Assembly (NCBI GenBank): GCA_001939145.1
Contig: LSRX01001305.1
Location: 97,332 to 161,331, forward strand
Direction: 5' to 3'
Length of the DNA: 64,000 bases
Origin: Symbiodinium microadriaticum
Lineage: Eukaryota; Sar; Dinophyceae; Suessiales; Symbiodiniaceae
A model generated the notes under the pieces. That model had not been told where the DNA came from. It did no database searches and was given only the letters and a program-made list of their open reading frames with translations. Numbering within the stretch: the stretch's first letter is position 1; every line of letters starts with the position of its first letter. Position numbers and translations under genes: made by a program. Shown here one piece after another: positions 47,801-59,800 of this stretch.

Positions 47801-50800
47801 ACTCTAGAGATTCAACTTTACTAACCCTGGAAGTTACTTTGGATTGGTCCTTCTGCTCCAGCGGCTGGATTCCCTTCTCGCGCCGGCGTTTCGCCGACAT
47901 CATGCTTTCATCTTCTACCAAGCGCCACTGGTGTCCCATCTTGTAGTAGAGCTCGTACTCTCGGCTTCCCCCTTGTTTGGTGAGTCTGTTTGCCAACTGT
48001 GCTTCACTATGAACCCAACGTAGCTGAACTTTGGTTCGGGCCTGGGATTCCTTGATAGACAAGAGTTCCAGACTGGTTCTCTTCTCGGCTCCTTTCACCA
48101 CGAGGACCTCGGTGATCAGGCGGTCGTAGACTTTGCGGCTGTCTGTAACCAAGCACCCGCAGGTTTCGGAGACCAGGAGGTCTGGGTTTCGCAGGTCTCC
48201 AGAGCCATGGAGTAGCTCACTCCAGCCATAGCGTCCATAGTACAATCAGTCTTCTCCGTTCACGGCTGCTTGCGCCTCTGCGGCACCAGGTGATCGGCAT
48301 GCTCTGTCGATCTTTTGCGAATGCCAGGCGATGGGGGAAACCCCCGTCACATGGCCTCCCAGAATGCTCTTGGGTGCCATTCCCAAGAACAGCCCTTGTG
48401 TAGAGCCTCCTTCGATGCGGTTCCCGTTAGCCGCATCCACCCACATGATCATGACGAGGTCGTCAGTCTCCTCGAAGGCGTGGATCTTCATTTTGTAGGC
48501 CTGCTTCGCCTTGGCAGTGGCGAGGAGCATGTTCGCTTTCAAGATGGTGTCCACGCTGCTTCTGGATACCTCGGTAAGAAGTAAACTGACTTCCGCGGAG
48601 AGGTAAGGGGCGACTTGTTGAGCGTGCCAGCTGATTCCTCCTAACAAGGCACGGAGTTGCGTCTTCTCCCTGTCTGTGGTAGGTTGAGCAAGGTCCTTCC
48701 TACGCGTGGCGTTGACCCCTATTTCCTGGAGGTTTTCGAGGTAGGAGGGTTGGGATAGTTCGAAGCCCTCGGGTTTCTGCTCAACAACAACCCCACACTG
48801 CGTGAATCGCCCTTCTTCCCAATCACCCCATTTGAAATGCTCCCGTATTGCCTGAAGTTTGGACTCCCAAAGAGCATCTCCCTGCTTCCCACAAAACAGA
48901 AAGTCATCAACGTGACCACTGATGGCTCCCTTGAGGATCCCGTCAACCCTTAACACCCAACAACAAGGATCCGACCAGAGCTTGGAAAATCCTAAACCTT
49001 GGAGAAAGGTGTCAACTGAGCGGTACCATTCCAGAGGGGCGTCAACCAATCCGTAACAAGCTTTACGAACCCGGGTGATGCTTCCCTCAGGCACGCCGAG
49101 TGCATGACAGATCTCTGGGCATGGAATGCAAAACAGGGTATCAGGATACTGACGACTTTGCAGGAAAGCCCCAGTCACATCCCCTTTCTGAACCTTCCAT
49201 CGCTTCCACGCAGTAAGCTGGAGAAGGAGTTGTCGGGTTTGCCGGGTCATGACTGGGGAGGTGTTGGCACGGTGCTCGTAGGCTTCGTCTTGGTAGCCTA
49301 AAAGGACAGCACGGGCTTTGGGCTTTCGGCTTCCATCCTCTTTAAGCTTCCACGTCAGGATCCATCGCATGCCTATGGCTTGGGACCTGTCAGGACGGAG
49401 ACCTTCGGGGAGGAGCTCAAAAGCTTTGGAGGCCACGAAGTTCTTAACTTCAACGGCCTTGGCACCTCGGAAGGCTTCCCTCTCATCCGGAGTCATTTTC
49501 CGCTCTGACAGCTCCACTGCGCGGCGCTTTAAGCTACCCACAAAATAGGTGCCTAAATCTCTCCACGCCCGATCTCGGCCACGCTGGGAATCCGGCATGG
49601 GGATCTCTATCTCTACAGCAGAACTCTGATCTTGCCAGTAGGCGGCCGCGCGGTCTGGCCACTGCTCCTCCTTCACCGTTGACCACCAAGCTGAGGGTTT
49701 CTTGCTGAACAGGACTCCACTGGAGCCCTCACGTCCCCTCGAGCGGGACCGTTGCCGCTCGGCACTCGCTGGCTCCATCAACTCAGGTGGTAAGACCTCT
49801 TCTTCCTCCATAGGATGCCTGCCCTCTCCTGAAGGGCCTGGTGTCTGCTTCCGACGAAGACGGTGCCGAACTGGTTGCTGCTCCTCTTCAGGCTGTTGCG
49901 CTCGGTTCCATTCTCTGGCACTTGGGAGTTCCCCAGAGATGTCTTCATAGCGTGTTCCTCCAATGGCTTCTGCCACTGAATGAAACGTCCAGCTTAGCCG
50001 TTGCTGTCCTGCATCGGCCAGGGATTCCAGGAGCTCCTCACGCTGGGTGGCTCTTCGCAGCTGCTCCGGCTCGCACTTCAGGAGGCTGCGCCCTTTTACC
50101 AGCCATATGGAACCACCTGGTTTGGCACTCCCCTTGTCGTCGCGACGTGTTTCCGTCGCTAGGACCCGTGCTGGTCCTAAAAACCTTCCGTGCTTCCCGC
50201 CTGGTTGTCGCCGACCCTTGTTGGAGTCCTGAGTGCGCCAGTAGTACACCAGCTCACCAGGAGAGTAGTCGTAGCATGGTCGGTGGCGGGAGTGCTTTGC
50301 TCGGAGAAGCCTCTGCTGGGTGGTCCAGTCTGTCAAGGCCTTCTCGGCCTCTGCTCTGAGCTTGGTGCTCCTCTCAAATTCACCTGAGTGGTTCTCCATC
50401 AGCAAGGCAGGATGGGCATCTCGTCCATGTGGAATGAATCTCCCGGTCTCGTCTGGGGCTTGGCCCAAAACGTGTTGAGCCGGTGAGTAGCCTCTGACAA
50501 GCTCCTTGTGATTGAAGGTGACGATGGCCTCGGCAAGAGCTTGCTGAGGCGTCAGTTCTTCATCGTAGGAGCACAGCTTGGTCATCACTTCTTTAACCCC
50601 ACGGACGGCGCTCTCAACTGCTCCCACCTTCCAGTGGGCCTCTCCTGGAATTACATCCAGGTAGATGGAGTGCTTGTCGCACCACTCCTCGACTGCGGCA
50701 CTTCTGAAAGCTCCAGCTGGGTCCAGTCGTAGACATCGCGGGTGTCCAAAGTACTGAACCCAACCCTCTTGGAGATAATGAAGACACGCTTGAGCATTCG

Positions 50801-53800
50801 GAGCCTGTTTGGCGCCGGTAGTAAGCACGCGGGCCGTCCTAAAACGTGAACCTTCATCAATGATCAACATGAAATTCACACTTTCCTCGCTGACAGGATG
50901 GACCCAATTTCCAATGTCGGCCTCTATTGTGTAGAGTTTCGGAGGAAGGGGTTCTAAGGAGGCAAGATTCCTAGGTGGTGGTCGCTTTCGTTCCTGGCAC
51001 ACTGGACACGTGAAAGCTTCGGCAAGCTCTATAGTGCGGGGGTCAGCCCCTCGTCTTTTAAGAGCTTGTATCATGTGGCGGACGGTACTGTGTCCCGTGG
51101 CACAATGCAGGAGGTACAGCTGTTTCCTGATGCGTTCATCTTGCTTCCTACGATCAGGGGTTCCACTGGGTCCTGTATCTACAGCCATGGCTTGCTGGGC
51201 CTCCGGAGGCTTGCGTTGTGGCACTGGTAACCCAAGCTTCCGAAGTTCAGCCTGATCTCCAACTGAAATGTGATCCCAACCCCTGCTCACAAACACCGTC
51301 AACACCCATCGTTCCCCTTCCCACTCGCAGGTACCGTGCCACGCCGTTGGCGAAAACACCACAGCTTGACCCTTAATGTTCACCTCGCGACCTTGAAGAA
51401 CCTGCCCAAGTCCATTCAACCGCTCTGAAGTCCTTCCTTGCACCTGGCCTAAGCTACCACCTTCTTCAATCCACAATTCCCCTCCCGAGTAGCTACCAAA
51501 CCCTATGCTGCCGTTAGGGTACTGAGGGGCGTTGTTCACGTCCCGGTGGATCGGCATGGTGGTGCCGTGGTTCAAGGCGAAAGAGGTCCAAACCATGTCG
51601 GGAGGAAGTTGTTGCTTTAGGACTTTGTTGATAACACGGCAAAGTTCCGGAAGGGTTCGGGTCCTATTGGTGTTACCGTAGTGGTTTCCGTAGGCATAGG
51701 TTCCAAAGACTCTGTAGTCTCTGGAGGTGGTTTGGTTCCTACGAGATTTTCCAGAGTTCTGGAAGGGGTGTTGGTCCAACAGGTTTTGGAGTTGCTTGAG
51801 GTCGGGTGGCCTAGAGGCTTGCAGAAGGTTTCGAGCGGCTTGTTCGAGGTCCTTGGCTTGGGTTTGAGTCATGCAGGCTTTTGGTTGCTCTTTTTCTTGT
51901 TCAGCTTCTCTCTCAGCCACGGCGCATTGACCACAGAATCCGACCCTGCTGTCTTCTGAACAAGTGCACATCAACCCCAGCCCAAAACCCTCAGGAAGTC
52001 GGTCAACCCCTGTACACTCCTGAACAACCTCCTGAAATCCGCCCTCAATTTCCAAAGCCTCGTAAACCAACTTGGCAAACTCTTTGGTGTATCTTTGAGA
52101 ACTTCTAGCATTAGCCCCTTCGCATCGAGCATGTTCATACTTGGGCACACATCTGCAGGGCTTGTTCAGTTGTTCCGCCAGCCTAGCATGAGATGTCACA
52201 ACTCGCCATCCCTTGAGCATCAACTGGTTATCCATTCCTCGCAATCCCACAGCGCAACCCTTCACAACCGTAGTTCTCAATCCCATCTGAAACCTCAACT
52301 TCTGAAGAGACGGAAGTCGCCAAGCCTCGCTGCGTTCACTCAGCTCTACAGACACATGAACGCCTAACTGTACACATGTTTTTGCAATCTCCACAGTGCT
52401 CTCGTACACTCGAATGGCAAGGGCTCTCTTAGCCTTGAGGTCGAGCTTCTGGGCTTGGCTTCGTTGGTTCAAGTTTTGCAAGGAGCTGAAGGCTTGGTTA
52501 GGGAGGGACACCCAAACATGTTTAGGTCGGAGACTGTAAATCTGTTCCAACACCAGCTTCAACCCTTCCGGCTTGGCTAGATCATGCCCGTTCCACAGGC
52601 CACACTGAATGGCGCACTCACTTTGCTGAGTCCTTGCTACAAAGGTTTCACTCAAGATACTGCCAGAATCGCAAAGCACTTCCATGAGCCTGGGCCTGTC
52701 CCTACCAACGAGTTCCTCAAACATGTTGGGCACAACTCTATCAGCTTTGTAAGCGATTGCTTGACTAGCTACCATGCTCATCTCCCGTCCTGGTCCGCAT
52801 CCGGCTTCATCACCGCATCTTGCTGGGCCATCACTTTGCGAGGGCGCGCTTCCTTGTCGTCCTTCAAGGCTTGGACTTCCTGGGCCAAGCTGGAGACCGC
52901 CAACACCAGCTGCTGGATCATGGGACCCGGGTCGTTCGAGGAGGTGGCGGCCACCGGGGTCGTCGTTGGCGGCGTCATCTCCTGCTTCACCGTCGTACGG
53001 GTGGTCGTCTTGTCCATGCTGGCCTTGGGGTAGCCCTCCTGCTTGGCCTGCTCCACAATCGCGCCAATGTCGATCTTGGTCTTGCCCGTCTCCTTGGGAG
53101 CCACTGGCTTGGGAGTCTCCAACCACTTCGCAAAGCGCCTCAGGTAGTCCGAGCACTGGCCCTCCTTCGCCGTCTGGATGGCCCACTCGCAATAGCGAGG
53201 ATCGTTGATCTTCATGCTCGTAGCTCTGGGTCGAGTACTTCCCAAAGCCGAGGGGATCCTTGGCGCTCGCCTCCACCGTGGCAAGCAAGTGCGTCATCGC
53301 CTTCTGCTGCAACACTCTGATCGTCTCGTTCCCGGTGATCGTGAGGCCACATCCCTCTTGCACGTACTTCTGGAGGGTTGCCTTCCGGGCAGCTGCCCGG
53401 TTGAGCTCCTTCACTGCTTCCTCGAGGGGCGTCTTCATCTTCTTCGTAGTTGGGGCCGTCACTTCGCCCTGGGCCTCGAGTTCCTTGAGTCGTGCCATCA
53501 ACTGGACGCGAGTCCATGTCTTTGGCGCCTCCTCGCCGTAGGCACGGAGGCTGAGCACCATCTGCGGCTGCGTAAGCTTTTCCATGTTCGTCACAAGGAG
53601 GAGATACAGGAAACCCTCTAAGTTCTGAGCTTGGATTGCTGCATTGGGCACAGTCATGTACATCTGGTACTCGTGGTAGTGTCGGCTGCTTGTGTGTCGC
53701 GCTCTCACAGTTGAACTTCTCCGCAGTAACTTCACTAACCCCAAAATCCTCAACCTGAACCTGGTCACACCCTTTATCCCCAGAGTGATTCACAGAAACA

Positions 53801-56800
53801 TGGCTAAGGTGCGCACTCCCTGATCTCTGCTGGACCTCTCTGTTTTCGTCAGGGCCAAAAACAGAGAGGAGTTGTCCCTAGTGCTTCACATATGATGTCA
53901 GGCTTGGTGCGGCCTCCCGTGCAGCAACCGAATTAGACATCCAGTCCTCAGTTAGGGGAAGGAGCTGGTGGCCTGTCCGGCTGCGCTCGAGCTTCAAAAT
54001 TCTGGAGGGTTCGATATTCCTGAACACGGCGAGGTCAGCTTGGAAATCAATGAGAGCGCCAACCTTCCGTAGGGTATCGATGCTCATGAGGATGGGGCTC
54101 TCTCCGTCCTCAAGCGTGTGGATCGTCATCTCGCCCTGGGTGCCTCCAGCGTAAACTTGGAGCTTGGCAGTGCTGAGGCAGCGGTTTTCCGTCGAGTTCC
54201 CGAAGCTGAACACGGGAGGATCCCGTGTGTCTATGCCTCGGAGTCCGCTGGAGCCGCGCTTGGCTGCGTTGCCCTTCATCACCGCCTCGATCGCTGTAGC
54301 TGAGCCAATTGTCTGAGTGGCTCCGCCATCCACCACTGCCATCCCAAGTTTCACGGCCTCTGCCGTGGTAAGGCCTTCGCTGACTGGGCTTGCACTAAGG
54401 GCTGCCGGCTGATCTGTCTCGCTGACATAGCCGGCCACGGAGTTGGTGTAGCACACGAAGGGCGCCTGCTGCTTGTCGGCGCTGCTGGTGTCCGCCAGGT
54501 TGCCCTGGCCTTGGGTCTCCTTGAGGGGTTTGTGAGGACACTGGGCCACACGATGGCCCTTCACACCACACCGGAGGCATTCGATCTGGCTGTCGTCTCG
54601 GGGCCTGCTGGAAGAAGTCGACGAACTGCCGCGGCCGGTGTGGTTCGCACCTTGGTAGTACTTACGATTTTTACGTACTTGATGTTGTCGTTGGCGGGCT
54701 TCTTTCAGGGTACGCTTGGCTTGGTGGAGGGTTGCCATGGCCTCTTGGGCCACTTCTTCTGCATCCACAACCAAAGCAATACCCTCCTCAGACATCCCCT
54801 CCGTCAGGATGTCCTCGGCGGTCTCGTCGAGGTGGTGCTCCGCCGTGTCATCATCATCCAAGGTGTCCCCGATGTAGCTTTGGAAGCGGCGAGCCCCATC
54901 TCGTCGCCGAACGTCGCTCTCGGAGAACTGGTTCCTCAGCTCCTGGGCTACACTGAGGGGATCAAAGTTTCCCCCCAAAGCTGTCATCACGAGGTTGCGC
55001 TCGTTCGAGTCCAAATTGGCGTCCACCAGCAAGTACCATCCTTGGATAAACTGGGGGAGGAGCTCAACAGTGGCAGCGCCGTCGTAGGAGCGGGATGTGG
55101 TAGAAGAGGATCCCCAGGAGCCTCTGTCCCAGTGGTTGTTCCACTGGTTCCACTGGTAGCCCCATTGGCTCCCCCATGCTTGCTGAGGTCTTGTATCCCA
55201 GCTGCTCCACCAGGTTGTCGTCCAAGGGTGTTCGCTGGTCCCGGTCGCCGCGGCAGTGGTTGAGGCCTCGGTGCTGGCCTCTGTTGTTTCTTCAACACCC
55301 CCACTGGGTTCGTCTGCCTCGTTAGCTGGTGTCCACTGCCGGGACCATCCCCAAGAGCTGTTGTCGTCGCTGCCTCGCCGAGGTCGTGGTTGATCATCTC
55401 CTTGGGAATGAGGTCGGGCTCCACGTTCGTAGTGAGGTTGGACTCTCTTGAGGGCTTGGCTTGCTCGCATGTAAGCTTCCGTCTTACGGGTGACGTAGTC
55501 ATTCATGCTCTCCTGCGCCCTCCGCTTGGTCCCCTTGAAGTAGGTGGCCAGAAGGTCCGTCACCTCGTTGACACGTGGCTTCCCGAGGGCCTTCCTGAGG
55601 TGGTCCATCAGGGTGGTAACACCACCCCTGAATGCCACCCATCCTGCTGGTTGTCCTGACACGAGTCTTCGTGCCGCCCCTGTCAACTCCTGCACCAGCT
55701 TGGGGCCCGCGGTGTACCTCTTCTCCCACGTCAACGACTGCTCCCAGAGAAGAGCTGCTTCCTCATACTGAACGAAGCTGCTGGCTTCCCCACCCCAGGT
55801 GGGAATTCCATCTTTGGTCCGTCCAATAGCTGAAGCATTCGCATCTGCAGTTCCACTCATCGTATCTCCAGTGGCTCTCGCTGCACCACTGGAGCCGGTC
55901 GGTCCCTGGATTAAGAACCTGCCCCTTAGGCAGGCTCCGCTACCATGAAAGTGGTAGCAGATGAGGTAGCTTCTGATGCCAGGCTTTAGGAGAAAGACCA
56001 GAGGTGGGTATCCAGGTGTCTATGGCTCGGCACAGCAGAGCTTCCTACCCCGGGCGCCCCCACCTTCGGAGGCCTTTTGATCCTCCAACCAGCTGCAGGA
56101 GTCGCGATATCCTGCAGTCGACAGAGGGCAGAGATGGAGGGACACAAGTTTCACTTGCAAACCCTAAACCCCTAAACCCTAACCTGTGTTGATAAAAGAA
56201 CTCCGAAGAGGTCATCCAGCTCTGTGCCTCCGAAGAAGCCTTTGGGGCCGTGCGTCGCGATGGCCGCGTGGTGCCGCCAGCTGCCTATGGGTAGGGGGTT
56301 TGGGGTTTAGGGTTTAGGGTTGGGGGTTTAGGGTTTTGGGGGTGTAGGGTTGGGGGTTTAGGGTTTAGGGTTGGTGGTTTAGGGCTTTTGGGGTTTAGGG
56401 TTTAGGTTTAGGGTTGGGGGTTTAGGGTTTTTGGGGTTTAGAGTTTAGGGTTTAGGGGGTTTAGGGCTTAGGGGGTTTAGGGGGTTTGGGGTTTAGGGTT
56501 TAGGGTTTTTAGGGTTTAGGCTTGGGGGTGTTGGGGTTTAGGGTTCAGGGTTTAGGGTTGCGTGCTGTTATGGGCGTGACTGTAGATACTATAGAAGCCT
56601 TAATTAATTACCAATCTTATTCCCTAGCTTTCCTTATTATCATGTATATTACAAAAAAAGGAGCCCAAAACCTCTGTTCTGATTTTGAAGGGCCACTACA
56701 TTAGGGGTTTAGGGGTTTAGGGTGTAGGGTATGTGGTTTCAGAGGAGCTTGTACTTTCTTTCAAGCAAGGTCTTCATAGGCTTGTAGTCCGAGTTCTCTA

Positions 56801-59800
56801 GAACTTTTGTTCCAGAGTCTAGAGAGGTAGGCAGCGAGCCACGACTCCTGGGTTAAGCAATTCATCTGCAGATTGGAGGGTTCCTTCCGTATCCCTAAGG
56901 CTCTAAGGACCCATATTCTAAGGCTTTTGGACCCAAAGACCACATCATGTAATATATAAGGCTTTTGGGCTATTTTGAGCCCTAGGGTATTATGGTTGCT
57001 CGATATAGCAACTCAAAAGGGTGCCTTTTCGGGTCCACAGGTATTCCTTACCTGAACCCAAGCAACCAAATCAAATCTAGGGCTACTTATGATTCTTAAT
57101 TTACAGATGTTCCAACACAAAACGCGGGATTTTCGGGCCACAAGTAAGTCATGGTAAATTTCTCCTATACTCTAGGAGCAATGTAGCGCCCTGATGAAAG
57201 AACCACTTCTCTTTTGCACCCTACACCCTAAACCCTACACTCTAAACCCTAAACCCTACACCTTACAACCCTAAACCCTAAACCCTACACCCTACACCCT
57301 AAACCCTAATTAAACCTTAAACCCTACACCCTAAACCCTAAACCCTAGACCGTAATATAGGTAGCCAAGATCCTTGGGGTGAAGGTTGGAGACAGTTCGT
57401 TTGACAGCTACCCATGCACTTTCCCCGACCAGAGCTTTTCTGTAGGATCCTACTTTACAGCCTCATATACAGTTTGGGGAGCCACCCCCCAAAATAAAAT
57501 AAAAATAGAACAACGATCCTTCCAACCCTTAAATGAAACCCTCCCCACCAAACCTTAGTCCTGACTTGAGCTGTCAACACAGCCTTTTAAGGAGATGTGT
57601 AAGGAAATCATAATTTAGGAGCCTCAACCATGTTGGCAGTTTAGGGTTCAAAAGCCCTCGTAGGTGCTTTGGGGACGGAATGCCTTCAGCGGCGTCAGGC
57701 GCATGGGGCTCGACTGAAGCGGCAGGGGGTCTTCTTGGGTTTTGGTTTGTTGCTGTATCCCCTGTTGGGGACTTTAAATTCCTGCTGGCACTCTAAGAAG
57801 GGTATGTTGCCGAAGAACAGTATGTTGAACTATTCGGTTTCGTTGGGCCTTGTACTTTGCAGTTCTCTGAACCCTAAACCCTAAACCCTATTCCGGAGGC
57901 CGTCTTTAGGCCTATTCGGGTTGAGAGGATCTCGAAGGTTTTGCATGTGAAGGCTGAAGCATCTAAATTATCCAGGACACTTTCAGGTGGGTAGTTACCG
58001 TTATAGGAGCCTTATAGACGGTCGATTTATATTTTATAGAAGCCTTGTAGAAGCCCTAAACACCTAAACCCGAAACCCTAAACCCTATAAATCCTAAACC
58101 CTATANCTCTTTTGCACCCTACACCCTAAACCCTACACTCTAAACCCTAAACCCTACACCTTACAACCCTAAACCCTAAACCCTACACCCTACACCCTAA
58201 ACCCTAATTAAACCTTAAACCCTACACCCTAAACCCTAAACCCTAGACCGTAATATAGGTAGCCAAGATCCTTGGGGTGAAGGTTGGAGACAGTTCGTTT
58301 GACAGCTACCCATGCACTTTCCCCGACCAGAGCTTTTCTGTAGGATCCTACTTTACAGCCTCATATACAGTTTGGGGAGCCACCCCCCAAAATAAAATAA
58401 AAATAGAACAACGATCCTTCCAACCCTTAAATGAAACCCTCCCCACCAAACCTTAGTCCTGACTTGAGCTGTCAACACAGCCTTTTAAGGAGATGTGTAA
58501 GGAAATCATAATTTAGGAGCCTCAACCATGTTGGCAGTTTAGGGTTCAAAAGCCCTCGTAGGTGCTTTGGGGACGGAATGCCTTCAGCGGCGTCAGGCGC
58601 ATGGGGCTCGACTGAAGCGGCAGGGGGTCTTCTTGGGTTTTGGTTTGTTGCTGTATCCCCTGTTGGGGACTTTAAATTCCTGCTGGCACTCTAAGAAGGG
58701 TTTAACCAATTCTATACTAAGGATCCTAAAAGGTAACCCCAAAAAGGAACTACAATGGAGACTATAGGTAGGGTTTGGGGCAGGTTCTCTTTTTGGGCGT
58801 AGGGTTTAGGGTTCCCTAAAGGTTCTTCTGTGGGTATGGTGTCCGTTTCTCTTTTGGGTTTAGGGTTTAGGGTTCCAGGGGTCACGCTTTAGGATTCAGG
58901 GTTCAAGGGGTCACGATTTAGGGTTTGAGGTTTAGGGTTCTATGGGGTCACGATTTAGGGTTTAGGGTTTAGGGTTCCATAAGGACCTTTCTGGGTTTCA
59001 ATGGACTCTACACCCGACTCCACAGCAGAAGCTGCAAGCTTGCCGTATGTGATGCTGCAGAGGACGGGCGCATCGTGACCTGGGGAGACGTCCGCTACGG
59101 TGGCGACAGCCACTGGCACCAGAAAGACAGCGGGAGGTTTTGAGTACAGCTTGGGATACAGGCTTTGGTTTTGGTTCCCGCCCATGTTGAACCCTAAACC
59201 CCGAACCCTTCACCCTTAGAACTTAACCCCAAACCCTAAGCTCTCAATTTTTCCTCTGTGGTCCTCTAGTAAGGGATTCTCCCCGGCATCTAGCTGACAC
59301 AATTTAAGACTTAACCTACGAATACAAACAGTAAACATGCATTTATACCCGAATTTAAGCAGGTCCGGTCAAACTCTCGTTGCAAAGACCTTCTTCCGCT
59401 ACCTTGACAACGATCAAGGCACCATAGAAAGCGTAGTGTTTAGGGTTTAGTCACCTTCACCCGCCTTGTACTGGGTTCTTGTTCAGGGATTTATAGTTTA
59501 AGTTACCAATATAAGGAAACCATATTATTTACTATAGATCCTTATTACGGCAACTTAAATTAGATCCCTTAACAAGAGCCCAGTTAACCCTAAAGCTCTA
59601 AACACTAAGCCCTACCGTTCCACCGAGGCAAAGCCCTGCGCCATCAGCTGACCGAGGTGGCAATTGGGATTCAGGGTTAATATATACAGGGGCCGCAATT
59701 CTTAGAGTTTTGTGATATGTTATGTACAGAATTTAAAAAATCCGAAAGATGTTGTTACTGTAATTCAGGCGTCACTAGTGGGCAATCCTGAACCCAGTCC

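Larger units (their letters stand above)
47501..56159 (-). mobile_element. Full-length Ty1/copia LTR retrotransposon with extra domains
   Basis: 8659 bp, bounded by two 214-bp LTRs that differ at one base. On the minus strand the order is 5' LTR, primer-binding site, gag with zinc knuckle and protease, a region with possible methyltransferase-like and 2OG-Fe(II) dioxygenase-like domains, integrase, reverse transcriptase, RNase H, polypurine tract, 3' LTR. Integrase before RT defines Ty1/copia (Pseudoviridae-type) order. Damage: a frame problem in the first part of pol and an in-frame TGA in RNase H. The flanks are telomere-like repeats of opposite orientation with no matching 5-bp target duplication. 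The element lies antisense within an intron of the RCC1-like gene. Confidence 0.93.

Noticed and set aside
53212-53793. 193-codon minus-strand frame as a separate gene
   Set aside because: It is the gag frame continuing past the TAG stop and overlaps the genuine pol frame for most of its length; mentioned only as a possible readthrough extension.
54511-55263. 250-codon plus-strand frame and other frames opposite gag and pol
   Set aside because: Antisense shadows of the GC-rich retrotransposon genes, without motifs.
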